64,000 nucleotides of DNA from Ottelia alismoides (GCA_037367405.1 JAZKJV010006950.1:496001-560000), one strand, 5' to 3'; numbered from the stretch's first letter, positions 45,850 to 58,157 are shown. Translations and numbers: made by a program. Notes: generated by a model not told the origin, from the sequence alone.

Positions 45850-47230
45850 CGGAAGCTCAGCGTCCAGCTGCCAATCTACTGTGATGCAAGCGTCGTGTTT
45901 GCCATACATGTTAGGAACAAGAAAAATGTCGACAAATGTTGAATACAATCTAGCATAAAAAATAACAGGTAATTTAGTGGTTTCAAAAAAAACAAGTAGA
46001 TAGGTGTCAATATTTAAATTTAACAAGCTACTTGTGTAGAAATTGGTTTTCAAGTTGTCTTGTAAAGTGAATCCCATCATCATCCCCCCCCCTTAACTTC
46101 TCATATATGACATTTTCATTTATTGATTATATGATCCATATAGGTTATCATCTATTTATTGCATGTAACTCGGTTTGATGGATCTTGGGATTGTAAAAGA
46201 TGAATCCTTGATCTGATCTTTGTTTATGTCAATTTCTCAAGCTTAGTGGATAGCATGTGGTCTTGGTCTGAGTATGACCTCACACTATGACTCTGGCATG
46301 AAGAATACCTTAGGGTTGGTGTGTCTCCGTAGGCATACGGTGGAATATAATGCATCCTAACTAAGTTCCCAACATATTCACTAGCTTCTCCTAACATCAG
46401 AAGTAGTATTTCTAAATTCTGATTAAATGTTGATGATTGATAAGTGATGATGATTGATGAATTCTGTCTCATGATCTTTTCATCGCCAAATCTACTGGCA
46501 GAACAGTAAACAACTTCAAGAATAGTACCAAACTCAACTGTAGCCAAACTCAACTGTAACCAACTCAGTTGTAACCAAACTCAACTGTAGCCAAACCTAA
46601 CTGTAACCAACCTCAACTTCAGTTGTCAACGATCTTTTCTTCGCCAAGACCTACTGGTGGAACAGTAACCAAAACTCAAGCGGTGAGGAAGTCTCCTAAT
46701 AGACTCTTCCATCTCGCCCTCCCAGTGGAAGTGCGATCCAGAAGGGTTAGGCACACTCCCCAAACTACGCCCCTAATATGGGAGAGAGACTTTCTGGACT
46801 AAGTCACTCAATAAAATCGACCTGACTTGTACGGGCAAAAAGAACGTTAAAAACCAAAACCAAGGGTCCTTCTGCTTAGGTACCCTACTGAAATATGGTC
46901 ACGGAACTAGTAAAAAACCTAAATCCCAGTGAAGCGTAAAAACACTGCGAGCTCACGTAAAAACCGTAAAAAGGACTAAAATCCTAGACCAACGCACTAG
47001 GCGTCCGCTACCCTAACTGGGTTTCCTATCTCCCGCCCAGCTTTGGGTCACCGCACCCTCAGCCCCTCGCACAGTCAGATGTAAGGGTCACCATGACCGT
47101 CACTATTAATTGCCATAAATGATTCACCATCATACTTATTTGATTTCTCATCCTTTCTCAGTTTTTGTTGTGGCTAACTTTATATATCTTGGTATTTTGT
47201 CACAACTTATCTTTAGTGATATATATAAAT
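45850..47230 (+). repeat. Dispersed LTR-like repeat, copy 2
   Basis: Co-linear partner of 16692-17990, inside the 45263-50068 element. CAACTGTAACCAA-type repeats at 46520-46620 are expanded relative to copy 1. No conserved coding frame. Confidence 0.65.
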
Positions 47231-48496
47231 AGTAAAGAATATTCAATGATCAACTAATTGAGGATTTCTATTTATAATAATCTTAGGAAATCATTAGTTG
47301 ACTTTATAAGAGAAGAGTATTTATATTTTAATATTTGTATTTCAAATCTCTTCAATAAAGTCATGGGATTAGAAGTTGTCCATTGGATATGGAGAGTGGA
47401 TCAACAATTGACATACATGATCCTAGGAACTTTTCTTTTATATAAACTCTACTTTACATAATAAGTGGATCTTGTACTGGTATTTATTTACAAGTTGAAT
47501 GGTTCTTATTCAGTTTCTAGATGAGGGTAATTGCATTCTTGTTTAATGGCTATTGCCAACCTAAAAATCTATGCTTAATTAGGTACCAAACACCAATGAG
47601 GTTCGATCAAATCAGAAGGATGTTACAAGTATCTTAACCGAACTAAATTATTTCACTTTATACTGATAATGGAAAGATTAATTTTCCAAGTTGATTGGGA
47701 TAGATAAGACAAGGAAGAAATTAATAGAATATATGTCTCTTGTAATGTTGCATGGATTTTAACTGTACTTATGAGAAGTTGGATGCATCACTTACTATAC
47801 ATGTGCAAATCCATATAATAGTACCAATCAGAACTATAATCAGAGTGCTTCCTACTCAGTCAATGGTATTTCAACAACTAGCTTCCTACTCAGTCGATGG
47901 TATTTCAACAACTAGCCAACATGCAGATGCCACATCTTACCATATTGTCACCACTATTCTTTTGTTGTCATAAAACTTCCATTCTTATTCTGTAGTTTGA
48001 AGAATATTACAATAGCATGTTAAAGAACTTATATATAACTAATATTGTATATTAGGCCAATTATTATATAGTTTAGAAATTCGCCTGGCGGGCCTCTTCT
48101 CTATATACCATTGGCTTGGGCAGCTGCGGATTCCGAATTCCTCTCTCCGCCGATTCCGAATTCCTGCATCAAGAAGGACCTCTCTTAATATCTTGGTCGC
48201 TTTTCTTATTGCGAATATTTGCCCGGGAATTGTCCAACCGGAAAAGCAGGCAGGGTTTAAATGTACTGATATGATTAGTTGTAATTTAAGTTATCCTCAA
48301 ATGGGTGAATATTATGCCGCAGATTCTGATTACTTTTTCTTGTCTTTACGATCATTATAATTTGCCTTCTTACAAATTTATCTCATTAACAGTGGGTAAG
48401 GGGAATTCAATTATTTGTTTTGTTGGAAATAGGCCCCCAGATTTTTTGACTAATAAGTAGCAGAGAAATACTTAAAAATATCCCCTGTTTTTTTAA
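47231..48496. other. Interior of the solo-LTR-like block, no feature recognised
   Basis: AT-rich; a short phrase CTTCCTACTCAGTC.ATGGTATTTCAACAACTAGC is repeated in tandem at 47847-47914. Nothing coding. Confidence 0.45.
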
Positions 48497-48850
48497 AGAT
48501 CCAAGAACAGGAGTACTAAATCTGATCCTAAATCAGATTTAAAATGTATAATTCAGTGGCCTTTGGAGAGCATAAATCTGATCCTAATCAAATTTAAAAA
48601 TGCATGATTCAGTGGCCTTTTTGAGAGTATAAATCTGATCCTAATCAGATTTAAAAATGCATGATTCAGTGGCTTTTTGAGAGCAGAAATCTGAACCTAA
48701 ATCAGAAATTAAAATGAATATATCAGTGGCCTTTTTGAGAGTATAAATCTGATCCTAATCAGATTTAAAAAATGCATGATTCAATGGCTTTTTGAGAGCA
48801 GAAATCTAATCCTAAATCAGATTTAAAATCCATGATCCAGTGGCTAAAGA
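48497..48850. repeat. Tandem array, about six 57-bp units
   Basis: The word CAGTGGC (once CAATGGC) recurs at 48554, 48610, 48667, 48724, 48782 and 48838, a spacing of 56-58 bp. Each unit holds the hairpin-prone ATCTGATCCTAATCAGAT. Confidence 0.9.
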
Positions 48851-48934
48851 CTTGGCATTTAAATCAGATGTATGTAAATACATAAATGACAGCAAGAGGA
48901 GAGGAATTGTACCTCTTTTGGTTCTCCAAATTGG

Positions 48935-49150
48935 AGACCAATAATGCATGCAGCTCTTTCAAAAGGGGGAAGAAGCAGCTCCAGCAGACAAGGGAGGGGT
49001 TGCAGCCTGTGGAAGCACGAACAGGAGCAGCAGCAAGAGGGAGTAGTTGCTGCAGTAGCAGCAGCAGCAAGAGGAGCAGTATCAGGAGCTGTTGGAGCAG
49101 CAACAATCAGAAGCAGCAGCTGGACCAGCAGCTTCTCAAGGAGGAATAGC
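48935..49150. repeat. GCA-rich low-complexity patch
   Basis: Dense AGCAGC/CAGCAG words give open frames on both strands (poly-Gln/Ser/Leu-like). These are composition artefacts, not evidence of a gene. Confidence 0.7.
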
Positions 49151-49277
49151 TCCTTCGGTGGTGGAGAAATAAGAGAAAGAAAGAGAAATGAGAGAAGAAA
49201 GAATGGGCCTTGGGTTGATATAAATAAGGGGAAAAGATGGCTCTTATGTTGACAAGTGGACGAGAGAAATAGCTAAG

Positions 49278-49504
49278 CATGGAAGGCCGTATCCCGATAT
49301 ATTGGCGATATATCGGCGATATATCGGTATCAACAGGTCACTGATATATCGTCGATATGTCCGATATCGAGTATCGACAGGCAAAAAAGGCGAGCTAAAT
49401 CCCGATGTCGGCGATATGGCGTCGATATATCGCCGATATATCGGCGATATATCGGTATCGACATGGTACCGATATCGATACCGATATCGATTTGTCCTTC
49501 CATG
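49278..49504. mobile_element. hAT-like MITE built of CGATATATCG words
   Basis: 227 bp; the perfect 8-bp target duplication TAGCTAAG is at 49270-49277 and 49505-49512. Ends CATGGAAGGCC and (rc) CATGGAAGGAC. The interior is almost only CGATATATCGGCGATATATC and variants, which are self-complementary. Confidence 0.92.
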
Positions 49505-49512
49505 TAGCTAAG

Positions 49513-50068
49513 TGGAAGAGTTGTTGTACTGTAGCTGTACTGCTGAATGAAATAAATTAAATCAAACTTTATTTGAATTTTTTAAACTATTATATCTCTT
49601 TTATTTGAAATACCGAAGTCGGCCATATTCACACCTTGCGTCTCCGATTCAAATGCACAAAATCTCATTTTGACCGTCTATTTATGATGATCAAACGACA
49701 TAAATTTCATACTTTTCTAATCCGAGATGGATACAGAATTTGACGAAATACAATTTTGATTTTTGATCAAATTTTGAGATTTTAAATTATCAAATGACCT
49801 CCGATCAACGAACGATCGATTTTGTTCGTCTTATTTTGTCGAATCGGACTTTATGATGGTCTCAGATTTTTCTACTGTTTCAAATTGTGTTACAGATTTT
49901 TCGATGGCATGCTTTACGATGCAATCGATTTTTGATCGATTGATCCCAAACGAATTTTGATCTATGATCTATGGATCGATTTAGACCTTTTAACATCGAT
50001 CGATAATTTTATCGGATCAAATGAACCATAATCGGGTCGGGTTCGGGTTTACTCGGATCTGGATGTCA
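49513..50068 (+). repeat. 3' tail of the TG...CA element
   Basis: T-rich start, AACGATCGATTTTG and ATCGATTTTTGATCGATTG wording, ending GGGTTCGGGTTTACTCGGAT then CTGGATGTCA. Counterpart of 20040-20494. Confidence 0.6.
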
Positions 50069-52200
50069 CATTGTGGCTATGATTCCTCTAGCCTCCTCTT
50101 TCCCTCCCTCCATAAAGAAGGTGGCATCATACGCATAATGTAAGAGAGGAATAGAGATATCGCCAAAAGTATATCCTGTTGTGAGGTCCGTAGCCCGCAC
50201 ATGCTTAACCATGCAAGATGATACATCTGTTGCAATCACAAAAAGCATGGAGGCAAGGCGACACCCCTTCCTAATGCCCCGCTACAGCTGGAAGAAGCCA
50301 TCCTAAGGGTGACTGTTGACTAGCATCGAAAAGAGGCCGTGGTGACATAACACTTCATCCACAACATCCATGTATCTGAGAGACCCCGTCTAGACATTAT
50401 CATCCAAAGAAATCGACACTCCATCATATCATAAGCTTAAGTGAAGTCCACCTTTCAAAGGATGCCCTTCGAGTTGTGCATCTTCCAATATGTTATAACC
50501 TCTGTAGCCATTGCTAAACTATCTCCAATCGGTCTCCCTGAAATGAAAGCTGACTGGAGCGAGGAGATTAGGTGATCCATAACCATATTCAATCTAATTG
50601 CCAAGAACTTGGCTACAATAAAGTACCATTGCATAGAACAATTGATCGGAAATCTTCCACTCTCTCTGAAACCTCCTTCTTCGGTAGCAAGAAAAATAGT
50701 GCCTTGTTTAGTTTCTCATACCCAGCATTTACTCTAGAAAATTCGTTCACAACATCCACAATTTCACTTCCCACCAACGACCAAAACTCACGAAATTAAA
50801 AAACATGGAACCCATCACCATCCGCATTCAAGTTCCAAACAGCTACTTTCACCTCTTCTGATGTAATGTCTTGTAACAAGTAATTCGCATGTTGTAGAAA
50901 TACTTAGGACGCCCCTAGGCCTGACCATCTCCAAGACCGGTTTTCACTCCTTGAGAACTCATAGAAATGATCAGCAATTGTATGCCTCATCTCTTTATCC
51001 CCATCGACTCTTCTATCATTCATCATCACAAAGCGTATCTAGTTTTGACGACATCTCCCGCTAGAAACTCTATAAAAAATAACTTGTGTTTACATCACCT
51101 TCTTTGAGCCAAGAGTTGTGTGATCGTTGCTTCAACTCCGCAACGCGCTTCTTATATCATGTCCGCACAACTCTCTGAGTTGTTGCTCTAGCAATGAGTT
51201 CCTCAGATTAGAGATCTCTGGTGTCCAAGTTATCTAATCTAGACACCTCAGCTTTTGCCTCTGTACGACACAGTCGCATGGCCTCTCAATCCTCCTTCGT
51301 GAAAGAGCAAAGTCAGACGTGCAAAGAAACTAACTTTTGCGTAATACGAGATGTTGACGAACCAGATACCACGGTGGATAACCAGTGGCTAGTAACAGGT
51401 ATCTGAAGTTCTCTTCTTGCATCCAAGCACGTTTAAATATGAAGAAACCCCTAGTCTGAGAGGCAATACATGAAGCCCAAACTAGCAGCATATCGTCATA
51501 TCTAGTACAAGGTCTAAAGTAGAAATTAAGAGGGGGAAATCCTCCAGAAGCTCCACAGAAGCCAGAAAACGATCAATACGGAAGCAAGAACCAGAATTTC
51601 TCCATGTGTATCTAGTGTATGTAGCATCTATCACTTCTAGTTCCAATTCAGCAACGACCAAGCTATGGTCTTGCCCTCCTCTCAAACAAGGACGATCCAA
51701 TGAAAGCAAAGTGGCATTGAAATCACCTCAGACTAGCCACGCCACCCCCGGGAAAATGGTTCTAGCACTTCAGATGTCAGCCCATAATTTAGATCAGAGG
51801 GTCTGTACGTAGGGGTCATAGACACACGAGAAAGCCACCTCCATGTCAGTCAGAACATTCTCCGAAAGAGCAGTAATAATATTTTTTTGAGAAATAATAT
51901 TTTTTTGAGAAGTAATAATATCTCAGCACTTCATCTCGAAAATCAACTTAAAGGTGGTATGTTTTTAGGCAACGATCATCCTCCCCAGTTGTGCCCACTA
52001 CGACTAAAGATATAAAATCTATCAACGAAGCAGCCCCCACAGATTTCCAAAAGAAAGGAGAGTAGGAGGAGATCTTAGACTCCTGTAACAAGACCACATC
52101 ACAGCTCCAATCGATCAACAGAGCTCTAATCAAGCATCGTTACTCTGGGCCACCCAGACCTCCACGTTCAAAGTTGAAACTTTCATTTAGGAACCATGAA
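50069..52200 (-). pseudogene. L1 LINE-A ORF2, endonuclease and RT core
   Basis: Minus strand. The endonuclease (about 52130-51480) shows IRALLIDWSCDVVLLQESKI, with the catalytic Glu in QES, and YTWRNSGSCFRIDRFLAS. The RT shows KVDFT-stop-AYDMMEC (near 50430-50450) and GDISIPLLHYAYDATFF at 50130-50200, where the catalytic YADD is changed to YAYD. Many stops and frameshifts. The frame breaks at 50069 and continues at 45262 beyond the inserted TG...CA element. Confidence 0.87.
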
Positions 52201-53906
52201 AGGTCCCGAAGTGCTTATTATGCCTACCAGCGCTGCCATTTGATATTTGATAAGCGAGATGACCGTACCCTCTGAGCCTTCCTTGTACGTTTTCTGGTTT
52301 TATATCTCCCCCCTCCTTGAAAACTCCCTACATCAGTTGAATCAAAGGATGTTGGCAAGGGCTTATCATAGGTTGTTGTTTCTTTAGGGGTGTTTTCAAC
52401 AGGCGAAAGTATCATGTTTGTTTCCAATACTTTGATAACTCGATCGAGGTTGTGCACCTCTATTGAGGAAGAATGGCCAAGCCTTCTTCAATCAAAGGAG
52501 TGTCCATACTTGCAAGAACAATAGCTAGAAGCAACTGATAGGATTTAGAAAGATCCAAAGATGAGGGATCGTCCAACATAGCATGTCGCCCAGACTGCTC
52601 TTTCGCAAGCTCGGTCGAGGAGGAAAATTCCCTGTGTTCAGGACTTTCCAAATGCCCGATAGTCGAAAGGTCATGTGAAAAAACCCAACCCGAAAATACC
52701 TTATCGGGTTCCAAGGAACGGTGAGGGTTCGTAAGAGATAACCCCATTATGTGAAGCTCCAACGAGCCTTCTTTAGCCGGATCCTCCAATAGCAAAGAGA
52801 ATATAGTCAGGTTTAGCACCACCTGACTAAAGACGGAAATATCTTAAGGGCTCCACGAGACCAGAAGCTAGGGGACCTTAAAAGGAAACAAAGGAGCGAT
52901 GGCGGTGTGAATCCATGATATGGCTGTGAAATCTTGAGTGCTTCTTGATTCGTCCTGACGATAAAAAAGGGGGGTTCATAATATGTAACTTCCCTTTTTA
53001 AAAAAATCCAAGGTTGACTCTTCTGTTGAATACACAAATTACTCTTCTGTAATTTCCTTTTTGGGATTCGCCTCGCCGGAGCGGCCATGGCCAAGCTTGT
53101 GGCTTCTTCCAACTCCAACAAATGGGGTGGCGGTGGAGTAGGAAAGATCTTTATGAGAAGCTTGAAAGATGTTCTTCCCACTCTCAAAGTGCAGATCAAT
53201 TCAAATAGAATAGAATCTAAACCCTCGAGAACCACCAAGGCTGCTAAAGGATCGAACCTAGAGAAGGGCCATCTACAAGAATCTTCGTTATTGTTCCAAG
53301 GTTCCTCACAGTCGGTTTCACAGCACCGATCAATCGTGACATGAAAGGAACTACTAACACACGAGCAACCCTTGGACAGATTCTTGGTGCTTCGCCATCC
53401 ATGAACCGCGGGACGCGCGATTTTATTTCTGAGCATTGATCTTCCCCCAACAAAATCTTGTCCTCCGATTTGGACAAACCCCTCGCACGGAACACGTTGG
53501 CTCCCATACTGACGCCATCGCCCGAGAAAGTATTTCCCAGTATATTTTTGGACTTTCATCTTTTCTGCTAAAGAAGATCCAATAAGGATCCTGAAGTTCC
53601 TCGAGGCTGTTGTTTTTATTTCGTGATGAACCATCGACGCATAGGAGCATGTTGTTGTGCGTACAGCTGGTGACGCATGGCGTAAAGATCCTTCTTTTTA
53701 GGCATCCAGACCGGCTTGCAAGAGCAGTGAGCAAGTTGCCCTCCGATGGCCTTCCTTTCAACATCCAAAACATCGTGGTGGCATCGAGCACGACACAGCA
53801 CGATGACCAAAAAAACCACATATAAAACAATGCTAACTTCATTTCTGGTGAGAAACAAGCGACCAGACTTCCTTTCCCCCTCACCCTCCTGTTTGGTAGC
53901 TCTCAT
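52201..53906 (-). pseudogene. L1 LINE-A ORF1 (nucleic-acid-binding protein)
   Basis: Decayed ORF1, read in fragments. MRRWFITK and YWEILSRAMASVWEPT (53620-53520) resemble the DUF4283-type N-terminal domain. VLVVPFMSRLIGAVKPTVRN followed by ITKILVDGP (53370-53250) follows, and a basic KTRKRTRKAQRVRSSRL stretch (about 52250-52300) lies near the end. Longer open frames here lie in other phases and are not the LINE protein. The 5' end is not defined; similarity fades near 53.9 kb. Confidence 0.7.
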
Positions 53907-56791
53907 GCGCCTCTCCTCGAATGTTTTGGTAGCCCTCTTCTAATGCTTCACCCATCCCTTAACATCCCAACTCAAGTATTCCTCCAAACATCAAGCACCC
54001 TCCATCGGAACATGCTCCACAGACAAGGCCTTCTTTGGAGTCCAAGTTATTGCAGCAGGTGGTGGTGGGTTTTTCACGTAAAAGGAGGCAAGCAGATGCT
54101 TTGGATGGGGCTATGAGGCAGCTCGAGTGTGGCCAAGATTTCTCTCTTTATTTCAACTGTGGAATTTTTCATTTGCATAATCTTTCATCGGCGATCTTCA
54201 TTTGGACGCTTGTGATTCTTCGGACTATCGTATTCTTGGCGGAGTTTGTGATCCACATCCAGTTTGCATAGTTTGCATCATCTCGTGGTGTTGATGGAGT
54301 TTCCAAATGTATTAATACAGAAATCTTCTTTTAAATTCTTTTTTAGGTAAATTATACCATCTAATCCTCTTTCATTCTATATTTATACTATCATTTTGTA
54401 CTTCCAATTGATTCAATTTATGCTCATCGATGATTTACTTAGTCATTTTAAATTTCCAATATCCTCCTTTAATTTCACTTGGTTACTTACAACCAATTTA
54501 AGAATGGCTTAGGCATTCTTGGTCTTATATATCCCAAGCTCGGACTCATTCATAGCTGAAAAGCCTGCAATTCTTCAATTTTTGTCTATAACAAGACGTT
54601 ATGTAGCTTAGACAGCTTCCTTCAAGCTTTGCTTGCCAATTATAAAAAAGGGTCACTTAATCATCTGGGAACAGCTCCAAAGACAAATGATAGCAATCGA
54701 AATTTAGAGATATAGAAATAATGGACAAAGACAACTGGATCACATATGGGAGAAAATAAACAAGGATGAGGAATCAGATTCCAAGTAAAAAGAGAGTGGA
54801 AAATAAAAGAGAGGATATGAGAATTAAACTTCAATTTTACTATTCCCTGACCTTTTTTTCAAACCCCTACTAGTCCCTTCTATAGAGAGGTGGTGAAATT
54901 ACAAAAGGAAATAATTAATAAAACATTTGTTAAAGGAATACGTCCTAAATGACCCCGATTCAAGTAAACTAGATTATTCTGAAACTAATCTAATATATAT
55001 ATATATATAATTATTTGGCATAAAAAGGATAATGACCATCTGATCCCTAATATTGGTTTTTTTAAGTAATTTTGGATTGCATCAACGTTATTCCTGCAGA
55101 AGTGCGTGATAGTTACAAAGACTATCAGATGAAGGTAAGGCGACATTGGCCAAAAAAAGGGCCACTGCAAGCACAGAGCCATAAAACATGGAGTGGAAAC
55201 ACAAGTATCAATGGCATGAGGGAATGTAAAGGTGCATGCAGGCTGTGAAGGTAAAACAGAGGTGCAGGGACACAGTGTCACAGACTCCATGAGGCTGTGA
55301 GTGATGGCACAAGGATCCAAAGCAATGAGGGAGATGCTCCGAGTACGGCAATGATTCCTACGAAATTTTTCTTAGGTTGCATGCTCTTTTCAAAAAAATA
55401 AAGGAAGAAAGGAAGGGTCAAGAAAGTATAAGATTCTGGTCTACAGCTAATACTCTGAAACCATCTAAGCACATAACTTTGCTCGCATAATTATGAAAAG
55501 CCAATAGGAAAGGAGATAGAGATTAGTACATGAGCATGTACAATGTAGCTATACCTACTTTACGAACCACTGTAATAACTACTTTCTGTTAGTCAGTTAT
55601 GATGAGGCGACTCAAATATAAAATATTGCCTTCATACAGCTGTTTATAATATTTCGTGTACAAGATAAAAAACGCAACCATATGACCTAATTAAAAGCAT
55701 CTGTAAAAGCAAATAAGTAACAGGGTGAAGATGAAAATCCACTGCACATAATTTCGAAGACCGCTGCATGGCTAGAAGGGGGCATAGGTACCTATAGATG
55801 TAACCAAGAACCTGTTGATGTAACTAAACTATATCAGTCAAATGGTATTCACCTCCTATCATTCAGACTAAGTTTCAGATATTACAAACTCAGTCGTCTT
55901 CTAAAACACAGGGTGACAGGCATCTCCTCGTCAAATAATGTATAAATTCTAATAAATGGGGAAAGATTGTGAAGAACCATGTACTCGCATTACTAGGGTT
56001 TGCATTATTCATCACTTGCATTAATAGGTACTTTCCTCATAATGTTTCTTGTGTGTTATTGAGTACACATTAAAGGTATAACTAGAATATGTTTAAGATC
56101 AGAAATATATAAATAGTTAGAAATTTTTAGAAGTAGAAATAACCGAAGAAATTAGGGTTTCTACTTGTTAAGTTTTATATTCTTTTAATTTTTTATATTA
56201 TTTTTTATGCTAATAGAATCTCAAGTGCGCATAGGTCATTCATGAATTGCATTTCAAATTTAAAACTATTTCGACATACGATTACAAGAAAAGTTTCACA
56301 GATAAACAACCTAAACCGCAAAGGAAAAAGGGTTAGTTTTCATCTACGATTACTGCCACCAAAACAGCAGTATGCAGATAAAACCAGACGATCTGTCAAA
56401 TCTCTATTGAATCAAGAATGAGTTCAAGGCATCCCGCAAATCTTTTGGCATAACATTCAAAAGAAGAAAACTATGAATGCATACTATTCCCATTAGCATC
56501 ATACATTACTTGAGCCCCAAAAAGGATTTTTTATTCAAATTAAAATATCTACTGAACATAAACATATATTGACATGTGCTCATGTTGCTAGGCACATACA
56601 CCATTTCACACTTTTTTTCTGAAATTCTTTCCAATCAAGATGTGTAGGGCAATATTTCATTTGTGGAGAAGTTGAGAATGTAACTCATAGTGACAAGACC
56701 ACCTTCCTTTCTAAGCTTCAACCTAAAGTTAGTTACTTTTAAGACAGTGATACAGCATAAACAAGCTTACATTTAGGCTATTGCAAGTTTC
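53907..56791. other. AT-rich intergenic DNA
   Basis: No protein family recognised. A TA dinucleotide run lies at 54991-55009. Part (about 56300-56791) could be 3' UTR of the putative exon that follows on the minus strand. Confidence 0.5.
54991..55009. repeat. TA microsatellite
   Basis: Continuous TA dinucleotide run. Confidence 0.85.
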
Positions 56792-56932
56792 TCAATCATA
56801 TTCTTCAGATTTCAAGATAGGAAGAATGTCGAAAGCTGCAGAGCCAAGGTGTAATCCCCGAACAACCCCTCCAAATCCTTCCTCGATTCTATAACAGAGG
56901 AGTAAAATAGCATCCCATAAGGTAGGTCTTCC
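56792..56932 (-). CDS. Possible terminal exon of a host gene (partial)
   Basis: The minus strand has a textbook acceptor (TTTTTCAG, 56933-56940) followed by 46 codons open in phase 0 and a TGA at 56794-56792. The peptide starts GRPTLWDAILLLCYRIEEGF and ends DILPILKSEEYD. The spacing of P, D, EEG, G and RG loosely recalls a mitochondrial-carrier repeat, but I do not recognise the family. Upstream exons would lie beyond 57086, where a copia fragment starts, so the gene is either broken or continues with a long intron. Confidence 0.3.
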   Translation of the reverse strand, partial: GRPTLWDAILLLCYRIEEGFGGVVRGLHLGSAAFDILPILKSEEYD

Positions 56933-57085
56933 CTGAAAAACGATAATGATAGAACTGCTCCTTAGTCATATGACAATAGTTAGTTTTAAACAATTTAGTT
57001 TCAGGCATGAGATTAAACAGGGAGGGCGGTTAAAGTGAGAGTAATTCATAAGCAATAAAGAACACCAAGATAGCTATATGATTAC

Positions 57086-58157
57086 TGCTGAGATATTATA
57101 CATTCCTATGTATCTTTCCTGTCATTTTACTTCTTTGGTCTATCTTATGTAATATACCCATAGCTCTCTCCCTATATAAGAAAGCCTAGGGTTACATGAA
57201 TAAACATCTCTCTTATTTTTCTCCAACATGGTATATTAGAACAGTGGTCCTAGACCGGACCTCTCGTATCCGAAACCTTAACCCTAATCCTACCAGCCCC
57301 CCTCCTCTCTGTGTGCCGCCCTTTTCCCTCCCCTCCGCGCGTCGCCCTCGCGCGCAGCAGGGCCGCTCCCTCGCGATGCAACGCTGCCCCCCACTCGCGT
57401 CGTAGCGCCGCAGCGCCGATCCCCCCTTGCGCGTCACCAACTCGCGCATTGCGCCCCTTCGTGCCCTCTATCGCCTAGCGCAGCGTCGCCCATCTCGTGC
57501 GTCCCCACCTCATGGTGCACCCTCGCGCGCGTTCTGCCGCCTAGCACAGCGCTCGCGCACAGCATAAGGCGTCTAAGTGCTCCGACGTCGTGGTCTTCGC
57601 TTGGTTAATGAATTTGAGTGCATAAGTCTACATATGCATTCAAATCCACGTATGTTTGTGTAGACATTGATTCCTTGGTCTACAGAACCCTAGTCTTATA
57701 TATCCAGCAAGATGTCCGAAAATAAAGTCGATACCCACCACAGTCGCATTCAGAGGTCCAGCACATATTGTCAAAATGGACAGGACAAATTATGAACTAT
57801 GGGCTATAAAGTTTATGAGCCTGATGAAGTCAAAAGATAAGAAACAAATTCTTACCGAAGAGCTGGTGGAGAAGACTGAGGTAAATGTCGTATGGGAGGC
57901 AGACGATGCTTATGCCAAAGTTTAGCTCTATGGAACATTGAGGATTGAGATCGCCAATGATGTGTTAAATCAGCCTACTACTAAGGCGATGTGGGATATC
58001 CTCACAGCAACATATTCTCAAGCGAGGAACGAGACGAAGATCCTCCAACTTCTGCATGGCATATTCACTATCAATCAGAACGAGCGCCCTCTGCATTCAC
58101 TGTATACATCCTCGCGTGGGATGTTTGAGAAGCTCCACAATTTCATGCCTCTAACAA
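57086..58157 (+). mobile_element. copia fragment F (5' LTR, leader, gag start)
   Basis: LTR 57086-57228 (143 bp, TGCTGAGAT ... CTCCAACA, with CTATATAAGA promoter-like sequence), then the primer-binding site TGGTATATTAGAAC (57229-57242). A GC-rich leader sharing GGTCCTAGACCGGA with element D follows, and then gag. It ends abruptly at about 58157 within gag; no pol and no 3' LTR. It belongs to the D family, opposite strand. Confidence 0.88.
57776..58157 (+). pseudogene. copia F gag, N-terminal part
   Basis: From the ATG at 57776: MDRTNYELWAIKFMSLMKSK, VVWEADDAYAKV, then TAG at 57923 in place of a conserved Trp, then IANDVLNQPTTKAMWDILTA and ILQLLHGIF. The frame is otherwise open to the truncation point, and similarity to D gag stops after FMPLTT. 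Confidence 0.87.

Larger units (their letters stand above)
45263..50068 (+). mobile_element. TG...CA element, probably a very large solo LTR
   Basis: The 4806-bp block begins TGTGTAACGCCCG and ends GGATCTGGATGTCA. It is flanked by the perfect 5-bp duplication CATTG (45258-45262, 50069-50073) inside the L1 ORF2. I find no second copy of its start or end inside it, no primer-binding site and no gag-pol, so it looks like one LTR left after recombination. The termini recall plant Gypsy LTRs (inference). It holds an RTE tail, two MITEs, a 57-bp tandem array and a GCA-rich patch. Parts recur at 16.7-18.0 kb and 20.0-20.5 kb. Confidence 0.75.

Noticed and set aside
48864..49252. Open frames rich in Gln, Ser, Leu or Gly
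   Set aside because: Products of the GCA-repeat composition on both strands.
52813..53634. 273-codon open frame on the minus strand, the longest frame in the L1-A ORF1 region
   Set aside because: No domain recognised; the L1 ORF1-like peptides lie partly in other phases. It is treated as part of a decayed ORF1, not a separate gene.
54985..55320. 111-codon minus-strand frame, Cys/Pro-rich
   Set aside because: No recognisable domain; AT-rich surroundings with no splice or promoter support.
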